Part shown: positions 7,305 to 14,053 of the stretch, one piece after another
Position numbering within the stretch: position 1 is the stretch's first letter
Layout: each line of letters opens with the position of its first letter
Assembly: GCA_020347545.1 (NCBI GenBank)
Contig: CP070731.1
Coordinates: 2,579,290 to 2,594,811 of the forward strand
Source: Flavobacteriaceae bacterium
GTDB taxonomy: Bacteria > Bacteroidota > Bacteroidia > Flavobacteriales > Flavobacteriaceae
Reading direction: 5' to 3'
DNA length: 15,522 nucleotides
Translations under genes and position numbers: made by a program
The notes under the pieces: generated by a model
Told to the model about the DNA's origin: nothing
Databases searched by the model: none
What the model saw: the letters and a program-made list of their open reading frames with translations, nothing else

Positions 7305-10127
7305 CTAAAATCTGTATGAATATCCCAAAGAGATACCGGTTCCCGGGCTGAAGCTTGAGAAAATCTGATCTTCTGCTCCAAAAGACTGATATCTTACTTC
7401 TCGCTGACTGTCGAGCAGGTTCTTGACCGATAGGCTAATGTTTGAACTAAATTCTTTTCCAAAGCTTTTGTTCAAAATGAAATCCAAACTATTGAATGGC
7501 ATGGTGTAAGCGTCAGGTACGTCACCCGTACCCACCACTTGCAGGGTTTTACCTTGCACATTGTAGTACAAACTGGTTTGCCATCCGTTGTCTTCATTCG
7601 AATAGTTTAATCCAAAATTCACCAGATAAGGAGATTGTCCTTGCATGTCTCTGGTATCACTTATGGTTTCTCCGTCCCGAGCACTTAAAAGTCTTCTTTC
7701 GTATTCGGCATCAGACATTTCAAGTTCAGACTGAATCAAAGAGAAATTCAGATTGAAACTGAAATCTTCCCAACTGTCACCTCCAATAAAACCGAAGTTT
7801 TTTCGCATTTCAAATTCAGCTCCATAAACCTGTGCCTTTTCCGTGTTCACGGGAATGAACTGGTCAGAAGCCGACAGGAAGTAAGACAATTCGATCGGAT
7901 CCTTAAAATTCTTGTAAAACAAGCTTACGGCAAACATTTGTGCCTGTTCACCGAATCGTTCCCATCTTAAGTCAAGGTTGTCCACATAAGTTGGCTGAAG
8001 GTCGATATTTCCATTAAACGTAGTACTTGAGATAGGATCAAAAATCTGTGTGATTGATGCTTCTTTAAAAGAAGGCCTGGCCGTGGTGCGACCATAGGCC
8101 AGTCTTAAATTAGATTCGTCATTTAAAGCATAAATGAAGTTGGCTGAAGGGAATAAGTCGGCCTTGTCAAGGATCTTTTCATTGTCTAACACAACATCTC
8201 CCTGGTTGTTTGTTCCTGTATAGTACAGGTCAAATTTTTCAAATCGAAGGCCAATAATCGACTTCAACTTATCAGTGATCTGAAATTCTTCTGATACATA
8301 GGCGGCTGCAACATTCATATTTGCATCGAAGGTATTTGCAGGCTCGAAGTTTCCTTCCGCAAAGGTTCCTCGCTTGGTGCTTACGGTCCAGATATTTCTG
8401 GGGTTTAAAATTTCATCCGCATCGCCTTCAAACTCCACACCTGTACCTCCCTGGTACCTTATTTGGTACTGCTGAATGGTAAAGTCTCTCTGTTTATAAG
8501 TATATTGACCCCCGAATAGCAATCGCGCGCTTTTTCCAAAAAGATCGTGTCGTTTGGTAAGATCAAGCTTTCCTACCATATTTACCTCTTCAAGATCTCT
8601 CCAGATTCGTAACGGACTCCCGGCTGAACTGGGGCTCAGAAAATAATCTCCGGTATCTGAGTCATATTCAAATGGCGCAACGCGTATGTCCTTGTCATTG
8701 ATTCTTGAAAGGGTTGGAGAAAGCTTCCATTCGATGTTCCATGTTCCGTCATCGTTTGAATGCTTTCCGTTTAACAGGATATTGGTTATCTGGCTTTGCG
8801 TATACTCAAGGTTGTCCTTAAAGATGGTCACGGCATCAGAGAATAAGATTTCCTGTCTTAAATTACCGGCAGTTGAAACCCCATTCTGAATGTGTAGCCC
8901 AGAGAGCCTGTACTTGCTCTTGTCCGTCTTAAAAGTAAGCCCGGCCAATACATTCCAAAGTACATTGTTTTTCGCAAGGTCCCCGTTCTGCAATTTATCC
9001 GGATCCATTTCATTTATGGACTTGTCGGCAAATTTTCTCCAGTTCCCATTTTTATAATCCTCATAATAGATATAATCATTTCGATAAGATCCAGCAAATT
9101 GATAACCCAGTTTATTTCCTCCTTTTCCTACATCATACAAGTTTCCTGCCGTTAGTCCCAGATTTGTATTCATAAAACTTGTCTCTCTTTTTGCCGCCAT
9201 TTCAGGGTTAAACTGAGAGGTCCAGTAGGAGGTTGCAGGATTTTGAGCAGAAGGAGGTGGTATGTTCACATCCGATGGGATTGGATTTGAGCGGAGGCCA
9301 CCGTCAAACCCCAATAATTCCGAATTACTCTTGGCAGAACCAAGATAATTTTTGTTAAAGTGCATACTCGGATTATACTCCGCACCAACTGAAACACTGT
9401 ATTCTTCCTTATTGGGAAAATCCTTGGTAATAATATTAACCGTTCCTCCTGTGAAATCCGCAGGATAATCAGCAGTAAATGATTTTACCACCTGAATATT
9501 GTCCAAAACGTTCGTAGGAAAAATATCCATTTGAATCGTGTTACGGTCTGGGTCCAGTCCCGGGATATCCACCCCATTTAAAATGGATTTGGTATAACGG
9601 TCTCCAAGACCCCTAACATAGACGTATTTACCCCCCTGAACCGATACTCCGGGCACACTTTTCACAGCTTTTGCTGAATTACTCGCCCCGATCTTACTAA
9701 AGGTTTGTGCTGAGATTCCGTCTAAAAGGTTAACTGACTTCTTCTGAACATTTAGTAAAGAAGCCTCTGTATTTTCTTTTGTAGTAGCTTTTACGACAAC
9801 TTCTTCCAGCTCATTGCTCAATGGCCCGATGCTGGCATTTAATTCAGTCAGCTCATTTTCTTTGATCACAACTTCCGAGATTTCGGCTGTTTCATAGCCA
9901 ATAAATGAAAATACCACGGTATATACTCCTGGTTCTAATTTTAAGGAATAAGCTCCCTCAAAATCTGTTGTAGTACCTGTTCCGCTCTCTTTGACAATGA
10001 CGTTTGCAAAAGGAAGTATATCATTATACTCCTTATCGATTACTTTACCAGACAATTCCCCTGTTTGGGCCAACATCCCTGATGTCCATAGCAATGCTGC
10101 TGATAAAATTAAAATAACTCTTTTCAT
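7305..10127 (-). CDS. TonB-dependent outer-membrane receptor with carboxypeptidase-regulatory-like domain
   Basis: Energy-coupled outer-membrane importer of 940 residues. A signal peptide covers about 1-20 (cleavage near MLAQ). A CarboxypepD_reg-like beta-sandwich covers about 22-102 (GKVIDKEYNDILPFANVIV to FSFIGYETAEISEVVI). A TonB-box-like LEEVVVKAT is at 107-115. The plug domain runs from about 128 to 240, with VPGVSVQGGKYVYVRGLGDRY and a DFTGGTVNIITKDFP segment. The rest is a 22-strand-type barrel rich in aromatic, alternating stretches and ends in GYSYRF, a C-terminal Phe as expected for barrel insertion. No SusD partner is present; the gene upstream encodes a beta-helix lipoprotein instead. 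It is probably the second gene of that operon, 110 bp downstream. The substrate cannot be read from the sequence; phosphate esters or another phosphorus source are suggested only by the nearby PhoB/PhoR-like pair. Confidence 0.93.
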   Translation of the reverse strand: MKRVILILSAALLWTSGMLAQTGELSGKVIDKEYNDILPFANVIVKESGTGTTTDFEGAYSLKLEPGVYTVVFSFIGYETAEISEVVIKENELTELNASIGPLSNELEEVVVKATTKENTEASLLNVQKKSVNLLDGISAQTFSKIGASNSAKAVKSVPGVSVQGGKYVYVRGLGDRYTKSILNGVDIPGLDPDRNTIQMDIFPTNVLDNIQVVKSFTADYPADFTGGTVNIITKDFPNKEEYSVSVGAEYNPSMHFNKNYLGSAKSNSELLGFDGGLRSNPIPSDVNIPPPSAQNPATSYWTSQFNPEMAAKRETSFMNTNLGLTAGNLYDVGKGGNKLGYQFAGSYRNDYIYYEDYKNGNWRKFADKSINEMDPDKLQNGDLAKNNVLWNVLAGLTFKTDKSKYRLSGLHIQNGVSTAGNLRQEILFSDAVTIFKDNLEYTQSQITNILLNGKHSNDDGTWNIEWKLSPTLSRINDKDIRVAPFEYDSDTGDYFLSPSSAGSPLRIWRDLEEVNMVGKLDLTKRHDLFGKSARLLFGGQYTYKQRDFTIQQYQIRYQGGTGVEFEGDADEILNPRNIWTVSTKRGTFAEGNFEPANTFDANMNVAAAYVSEEFQITDKLKSIIGLRFEKFDLYYTGTNNQGDVVLDNEKILDKADLFPSANFIYALNDESNLRLAYGRTTARPSFKEASITQIFDPISSTTFNGNIDLQPTYVDNLDLRWERFGEQAQMFAVSLFYKNFKDPIELSYFLSASDQFIPVNTEKAQVYGAEFEMRKNFGFIGGDSWEDFSFNLNFSLIQSELEMSDAEYERRLLSARDGETISDTRDMQGQSPYLVNFGLNYSNEDNGWQTSLYYNVQGKTLQVVGTGDVPDAYTMPFNSLDFILNKSFGKEFSSNISLSVKNLLDSQREVRYQSFGAEDQIFSSFSPGTGISLGYSYRF

Positions 10128-10180
10128 AATTGATTAGTACTGTTCGTTTCTTTTGTTTTGTTTCCATTTTTACAGACCAA

Positions 10181-10207
10181 TTGCCCACCTTGCGTCAAGG
10201 TGAGCAA
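10181..10207 (-). repeat. Intercistronic hairpin between the lipoprotein and TonB-receptor genes
   Basis: TTGCCCACCTTG and CAAGGTGAGCAA form a 12-bp stem with one C-A mismatch and a 3-base loop. It is much richer in GC than its surroundings. On the minus transcript it lies 31 nt after the lipoprotein stop and about 53 nt before the receptor start. No T-run follows it in either direction, so a simple terminator is unlikely. It could protect or process the mRNA, or set different expression of the two genes. Confidence 0.6.
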
Positions 10208-10237
10208 ATGACTGCGTGATTCGTTTTTTTATCTTCT

Positions 10238-11626
10238 TTAGAATGCGCCCTTTCCCTTTGCATAAGTCCAGTTGAAATCTCCAAGATTTGCTCCAACAGT
10301 ATTGGCTCCCAGCTCGACCTGAGTTGTCCATTCAGCCGCTCTTTCCGTAAAGTCAGGGTTTACAATGATTTTCTCTTCTATAGGTTGGTCATTATCGTCT
10401 TTGGCAACTTTCTCAACAAAGATCGAGTTGTCAAATCCGACGATTTCCCAATTTGAAAAGGTCAATATCCCATCCAGGTAGTTCTGTGACACACCATTAT
10501 TATCCAACTCCACATCCGCAGCCTCTTTAAATCCATAAGCATAGATATTATTGGAGGCTCCCATGGCAAAGCTTCTGTAATCCGCGTATTCTCCTCCTGG
10601 TGTATCTGGATTTCCAATGAGGGTAATATTGTTCAGAGTGAATTCTCCGGGAGAAGAACCTTCGGGACCATCAATTTCCATCCCGTGGTCGGAAGTGTTG
10701 CCTAAAATCACCACAGAGTTGCTAATTGTTCCTTGATATCCCTGGTCGATGTCCAATCCGTCATCTCCCTGTGCCCATACCAAGATATTTTCTGTGTTTA
10801 CGGTTCCGCCGAAGTATTCTACCCCGTCATCCACATTGGCAACAACTTCTACGTTGTTGATTACGGTACCTGTTCCAACTCCACCTAAGGTAAGACCATT
10901 GATTTCGTTTCCTTCTCCAATTAAGGCTCCACCATGACGGATCGATACGTATTGGAATATACCTGAGTTATCTTCTGGATCCTCTCCACCGTACAAACCA
11001 TATGTATCTCCCGCAGGAATACCTTCGATCTGAACCTCTTTAACATCACCTTTAAATGACCCCGGGGCGTATCCAAGGATCAATACTCCACCCCAAAGAC
11101 CCTGATCAGCTTCACTTAAGTTGGTACCAGCCTTTTGGCCTATAGATATATTATCTTGTACCGAAGTAAAGACAATTGGGTTATCAGCGGTTCCCATAGC
11201 CATAATTGTACCTCCTCTGGCTACGATCAAAGCCGAGGCCAAAGATCCTATTCCTTGCTGTCCCTTGATTATGGTTCCCGGTTCAATTTCCAGGGTCACC
11301 CCTTCATCTACTACAACTTTTCCTGATAATTGATATATATTGTTTGAAGTCCATTTTTCGTTTGCGGTCAACATTCCGGACTTTACAATCAAGCCTTGAC
11401 AAGGAGCACAATCAGGTCCTCCACAGTCAACCCCCGTTTCTCCTCCGTTTTGAATACCATCGTCACATGTTGGACATGGAGCGCAATCAGGTCCTCCACA
11501 GTCAATCCCTGTCTCTGTTCCGTCTTGAATACCGTTAAAGCAAGTAGATGTATCTCTGGCTTCGTCACTGCAGCTTGCCAGAAATCCAAAAGCTGCGAAT
11601 AAGGTAGGTAGAATTAATTTTTTCAT
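10238..11626 (-). CDS. Cys-repeat, beta-helix-like surface lipoprotein
   Basis: Predicted outer-membrane lipoprotein of 462 residues. The signal peptide ends in LASC with lipidated Cys19, followed by SDEARD. An acidic stretch right after the lipid Cys resembles the surface-export signal of Flavobacteriia lipoproteins, so the protein probably faces outward. Two tandem 25-residue repeats (C29-T53 and C54-G78) have the pattern C-x-x-GIQ-x-G-x-ETG-x-DCGGPDCAPC. From about 80 the chain is rich in Gly, Asn and Asp, with short repeated strands (VVVDEGVTLEIEPGTIIKG, GTVINNVEVV, NTENILVWAQGDDGLDI, GTISNSVVI), typical of a right-handed parallel beta-helix of the pectate-lyase-like class. No catalytic motif is evident, and there is no T9SS tail. 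It sits where SusD would in a SusC/D operon, so a substrate-capturing role with the TonB receptor is plausible but unproven. Fold is inferred from sequence pattern. Confidence 0.88.
   Translation of the reverse strand: MKKLILPTLFAAFGFLASCSDEARDTSTCFNGIQDGTETGIDCGGPDCAPCPTCDDGIQNGGETGVDCGGPDCAPCQGLIVKSGMLTANEKWTSNNIYQLSGKVVVDEGVTLEIEPGTIIKGQQGIGSLASALIVARGGTIMAMGTADNPIVFTSVQDNISIGQKAGTNLSEADQGLWGGVLILGYAPGSFKGDVKEVQIEGIPAGDTYGLYGGEDPEDNSGIFQYVSIRHGGALIGEGNEINGLTLGGVGTGTVINNVEVVANVDDGVEYFGGTVNTENILVWAQGDDGLDIDQGYQGTISNSVVILGNTSDHGMEIDGPEGSSPGEFTLNNITLIGNPDTPGGEYADYRSFAMGASNNIYAYGFKEAADVELDNNGVSQNYLDGILTFSNWEIVGFDNSIFVEKVAKDDNDQPIEEKIIVNPDFTERAAEWTTQVELGANTVGANLGDFNWTYAKGKGAF
11384..11541 (-). 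repeat. Two in-frame 75-bp tandem repeats encoding the Cys-rich modules
   Basis: Two adjacent copies with a 75-bp period lie inside the lipoprotein gene. The segments around 11403-11430 and 11478-11505 are nearly identical. Each encodes one 25-residue module with four cysteines and the DCGGPDCAPC core. The repeat is coding and in frame, so it reflects protein modules rather than a regulatory or CRISPR repeat. Copy number may vary between strains. Confidence 0.8.
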
Positions 11627-11696
11627 TTTTTAGTTTTTGTTAGAATAATTGACTTAAAATTTTCAATGCAAAATTGACTTTCTTATGTTATAGAAA

Positions 11697-11713
11697 TGTT
11701 AAGTGCTGTTTAA
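11697..11713 (-). promoter_or_regulatory. TTAACA-type direct-repeat box, copy 1
   Basis: On the minus strand this reads TTAAACAGCACTTAACA: two TTAACA-like hexamers with a 5-bp spacer, so an 11-bp period. It lies 70 bp upstream of the lipoprotein start codon and in the same orientation as that gene. The first hexamer (TTAAAC) is the poorer match. The geometry is that of Pho boxes and other OmpR-family sites. Confidence 0.4.
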
Positions 11714-11748
11714 AACTCAATCAATAAAACAAATACTCAAGGTTACTA

Positions 11749-11765
11749 TATTAAGTTATTGTTAA
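11749..11765 (-). promoter_or_regulatory. TTAACA-type direct-repeat box, copy 2
   Basis: On the minus strand this reads TTAACAATAACTTAATA, with the same 11-bp hexamer period. It lies 52 bp from copy 1, close to five helical turns, so both would face the same side of the DNA. It is also 62 bp upstream of the response-regulator ATG and could serve autoregulation. An 18-bp plus-strand segment at 11750-11767 shares 16 positions with copy 3 near 13626. Confidence 0.45.
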
Positions 11766-11791
11766 CTACCTGGAAACGGGCCAATTTTGCC

Positions 11792-11799
11792 TATTTTTG
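11792..11799 (+). promoter_or_regulatory. Candidate -7 element for the response-regulator gene
   Basis: TATTTTTG fits TAnnTTTG and lies 28 bp before the ATG, which leaves a short leader of about 20 nt. No TTTG was found at the normal -33 distance; an activator-dependent promoter would explain this, with box copy 2 ending 26 bp upstream. Confidence 0.4.
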
Positions 11800-11827
11800 C
11801 ACCAATTAATCTCTAAAGAATACTTTT

Positions 11828-12514
11828 ATGGATAATGGATCGATAAAGATTTTACTCGTTGATGATGAACCCGATATATTAGAAATTGTTGGCTTTCATC
11901 TTCAAAAGGAGGGCTATCAGGTTTTTAAATCCAGCAATGGAAGTGAAGCCGTTGTCAATGCTAAAGTAATTCGACCCCATTTGATCCTGTTGGACATCAT
12001 GATGCCTGAAATGGATGGCATGGAGGCATGTGAAAAGATCAGGAACATTGAGGGACTTGAAAATGTAATCATCGCATTTTTTACAGCGCGTGGAGAAGAC
12101 TATTCTCAGGTTGCTGGATTCGAAGCAGGGGCAGATGATTATATTACAAAACCCGTTAAGCCAAAAGTTCTGGTAAGTAAGGTCAGAGGGTTGCTCAGAC
12201 GCTTAAGTTCTAAGGAATTAAAACAAGAGAACATCCTTCAATTTGAGGGTATTACCATCAATAAGGACCAGTACTTTGTAGAAATAGACGGAAAGGAAAT
12301 TACTCTTCCCCGAAAAGAATTTGAATTACTTTGTTTACTGGCCAGCGTTCCTAATAAAGTATTTAACAGAGAGATTATTCTAAAAACCGTTTGGGGTCAG
12401 GATGTGATCGTAGGAGGCAGAACAATAGATGTTCATATAAGAAAACTTCGTGAAAAAATTGGTGATGACTTCATTCGAACCATAAAAGGAGTTGGTTATA
12501 AATTTGTAGTTTAA
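11828..12514 (+). CDS. OmpR/PhoB-family response regulator
   Basis: Cytoplasmic DNA-binding regulator of 228 residues. The receiver domain (about 6-122) has the acidic pair D12-D13, phosphoacceptor D56 in LLDIMMPEMDG, T86 in FFTARG and K108 in DYITKPV. A winged-helix DNA-binding domain (about 132-228) contains LPRKEFELLCLL, the recognition-helix region VGGRTIDVHIRKLREKIG and the wing IRTIKGVGYKF. Both domains are complete. The ATG at 11828 starts directly before the first strand. The kinase gene follows after 24 bp, so the pair is an operon. Overall it most resembles PhoB-like regulators of Bacteroidota. The name phoB is withheld because OmpR-family paralogues look alike and no pst or phoU gene is in view. 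Boxes of the kind bound by PhoB-like proteins lie upstream of it and its neighbours. Confidence 0.93.
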   Translation: MDNGSIKILLVDDEPDILEIVGFHLQKEGYQVFKSSNGSEAVVNAKVIRPHLILLDIMMPEMDGMEACEKIRNIEGLENVIIAFFTARGEDYSQVAGFEAGADDYITKPVKPKVLVSKVRGLLRRLSSKELKQENILQFEGITINKDQYFVEIDGKEITLPRKEFELLCLLASVPNKVFNREIILKTVWGQDVIVGGRTIDVHIRKLREKIGDDFIRTIKGVGYKFVV

Positions 12515-12538
12515 GCACTAGTTCCCGTATATTTGGGA

Positions 12539-13570
12539 ATGAAATTATCGCTTCTGCAAAAGCAGGCCTTAAAGACAGGGCTGATCGCCATTTTTACCCT
12601 TCTTCTTGTTGGAACCCTTTTTTTGTTTTTTATCGATCCCGGTACATTTCAGATCCTCCTGGCTGTTATTATCTACTTCATTTTGATATGTCTGCTCTTT
12701 TTATCTCAGATGAAGAAATTTATTTATAAGCAATTGCAACGAGTCTATGAATCCAACCTTTTTGACAATGAGCCTGTTCTTAAAAACCAAAGCAGCGAAT
12801 TGGATTTTGAACTCTTTATCCAGAGGATTAAAAAATTTGCACAAACCAAACATCAGGAGATCGAGCAGTTACATGACCGGGATGACTTTAGAAAGGATTT
12901 TTTAGGAGATGTTTCTCATGAACTGAAGACTCCCCTATTTACGGCACAAGGTTATTTACTGACAGTTCTGGATGATTCAATAGATGATCCTGAGTTAAGG
13001 AGGAAATACCTCGAAAGGACGAATAAAAGTATCGAACGACTGACTTATATTGTTAAGGACCTCGACATGATCGCTCGTTTGGAATCGGGGATGAAACTGG
13101 AACAGGATGATTTTAACATCGTAAAAACCCTTTCAGATGTTTTTGAATTATTTGAATTAAAAGCCAGTAAAAAAAATATCCGAATAGCGTTTAAGGAGCC
13201 CTACGAATTTCCCATTATGGTTCGGGCTGACAAAGAAAAAATAGAGCAGGTAGTCATCAATTTGATATCGAATTCCATTAAATACGGCAAATTGGGAGGA
13301 AGTACCCTGGTGAGTATTGAACCCCATTCGGTTCATCAGATGATCATTAACTTTGAAGATGATGGTGTAGGTATCCAAAAAGAAAATCAATCAAGATTAT
13401 TCGAAAGGTTTTATCGTGTAGATAAAAGCCGCTCAAGAGATCAGGGAGGGTCAGGGTTGGGTCTTGCCATTGTTAAACATATTGTAGAGGCCCATGACCA
13501 GGAGGTCTTTGTTCAGAGCGAACCCGGAAAGGGTTCCATCTTTTCTTTTACTTTAAACAAAGCTGTTTAA
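12539..13570 (+). CDS. Membrane histidine kinase, PhoR-like, without a sensor domain
   Basis: Sensor kinase of 343 residues, partner of the preceding regulator. Two adjacent membrane helices (about 12-31 and 38-56) are joined by only a few residues (FIDPGTF), so there is almost no periplasmic part. No PAS or clear HAMP domain is visible in the roughly 60-residue stretch before the DHp domain. The phosphoacceptor is H127 in DVSHELKTPL. The ATP-binding domain has the N box around NLISNSIKYG (241-250), DDGVGI (274-279), the F-box region RLFERFYR (287-293) and GGSGLGLAI (303-311). All catalytic boxes are intact. The ATG at 12539 is preferred to an in-frame TTG two codons earlier. The lack of an input domain suggests sensing through the membrane helices or a partner such as the Pst/PhoU complex used by PhoR. 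That is inference. Confidence 0.92.
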   Translation: MKLSLLQKQALKTGLIAIFTLLLVGTLFLFFIDPGTFQILLAVIIYFILICLLFLSQMKKFIYKQLQRVYESNLFDNEPVLKNQSSELDFELFIQRIKKFAQTKHQEIEQLHDRDDFRKDFLGDVSHELKTPLFTAQGYLLTVLDDSIDDPELRRKYLERTNKSIERLTYIVKDLDMIARLESGMKLEQDDFNIVKTLSDVFELFELKASKKNIRIAFKEPYEFPIMVRADKEKIEQVVINLISNSIKYGKLGGSTLVSIEPHSVHQMIINFEDDGVGIQKENQSRLFERFYRVDKSRSRDQGGSGLGLAIVKHIVEAHDQEVFVQSEPGKGSIFSFTLNKAV

Positions 13571-13624
13571 CTCAATATTTTTTTAAGAGTTCAATCTAAA
13601 ACACAATAATCGTTGGTTTTCCAA

Positions 13625-13641
13625 TGTTAAGTTATTGTAAA
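13625..13641 (-). promoter_or_regulatory. TTAACA-type direct-repeat box, copy 3
   Basis: On the minus strand this reads TTTACAATAACTTAACA, the closest match of the three to two TTAACA hexamers at 11-bp period. The plus-strand 18-mer GTTAAGTTATTGTAAACT differs from copy 2 at only two positions. On the plus strand it also overlaps a perfect repeat, TTATTG-TAAAC-TTATTG (13632-13648), which ends 12 bp before the -7 element of the MORN-like gene, where an activator would contact polymerase. Confidence 0.45.
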
Positions 13642-13660
13642 CTTATTGTTTATTTTGTGT

Positions 13661-13668
13661 TAATTTTG
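13661..13668 (+). promoter_or_regulatory. Candidate -7 element for the MORN-like gene
   Basis: TAATTTTG fits the Bacteroidota TAnnTTTG core and lies 34 bp before the ATG at 13703. The segment TTAATTTTGTAGT closely resembles the promoter segment at 4640. The upstream -33 region holds direct-repeat box 3 rather than a TTTG, which is compatible with activator control. The small gene therefore probably has its own start site besides any read-through from the kinase gene. Confidence 0.5.
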
Positions 13669-13702
13669 TAGTTTTACCCTATTAAATAAAACCTTGAAGA
13701 TT

Positions 13703-14053
13703 ATGAAAAAGATTCTAGCAAGCCTCGTTATATGCGTCTTGATGACAATGACTGCCACGGCACAAAATATAGAACCAACCTTTGAAAAACAGGGTGACTT
13801 GGTAAAAGCCACCTATTATCACGATAATGGTATGGTGAAAGAAGTTGGTTTTTTTAAAGATGACAAACTCCACGACAAATGGATCCATTACAACGAAAAG
13901 GGAAAGATCAAAATCGTTGCTCTTTATAAAAACGGAATGAAAGAAGGCAAATGGTATATGGTAGGCGAAGAATCCGTGAAAGAAATTACTTACAAATCGA
14001 ATAAGGTTGTGGCTGTAAAAGAGGTTGACCCTGCTGAGCTGTCCTTTATTTAG
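13703..14053 (+). CDS. Small secreted MORN/YwqK-like protein
   Basis: Exported protein of 116 residues with a clear signal peptide (about 1-20, MKK then a hydrophobic run, cleavage near TATA-Q). The mature part is made of MORN-variant units: DLVKATYYHDNGMVKEVGFFKDDKLHDKWIHYN is followed by a second unit around ALYKNGMKEGKWYMVG. Such repeats occur in proteins often labelled YwqK-like antitoxins, but no toxin partner is present here. The ATG at 13703 is chosen over an in-frame TTG three codons upstream because it begins the signal peptide. It follows the kinase gene by 132 bp, with its own candidate promoter and a direct-repeat box. That points to control by the adjacent two-component system. 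Its 3' end overlaps the opposing glycosyltransferase gene by 8 bp. Molecular function is unknown. Confidence 0.85.
   Translation: MKKILASLVICVLMTMTATAQNIEPTFEKQGDLVKATYYHDNGMVKEVGFFKDDKLHDKWIHYNEKGKIKIVALYKNGMKEGKWYMVGEESVKEITYKSNKVVAVKEVDPAELSFI

Larger units (their letters stand above)
11627..11827. promoter_or_regulatory. Divergent control region between the surface operon and the two-component genes
   Basis: This 201-bp AT-rich gap separates divergent start codons and must hold promoters for both sides. Two direct-repeat boxes lie in it (11697-11713 and 11749-11765). A TATTTTTG element at 11792-11799 matches TAnnTTTG for the response-regulator side. CAATTTTG variants occur on each strand: plus 11782-11789 and minus 11676-11669. 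No coding potential or RNA gene was seen. Confidence 0.6.

Noticed and set aside
11384..11541. Possible CRISPR-like or regulatory DNA repeat
   Set aside because: Only two adjacent copies, period divisible by three, in frame and coding for recognisable Cys modules; no spacers or cas genes.
11389..11602. Short open frames on both strands over the 75-bp repeats
   Set aside because: They exist because the repeat keeps all frames open. The minus-strand lipoprotein frame explains the repeat with conserved cysteines.
7305..11626. Classic SusC/SusD glycan-use locus
   Set aside because: No SusD-like protein and no glycoside hydrolases or sulfatases are present, and the lipoprotein is beta-helix-like rather than the helical TPR fold of SusD.
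13571..13594. Terminator directly after the kinase gene
   Set aside because: Only a 5-bp AACTC/GAGTT stem can form and the T-run lies inside the loop, so it does not fit an intrinsic terminator; read-through into the MORN-like gene remains possible.
13703..14053. Toxin-antitoxin system based on the YwqK-like resemblance
   Set aside because: The protein has a signal peptide and no adjacent toxin gene; the neighbours are a histidine kinase and a convergent glycosyltransferase.
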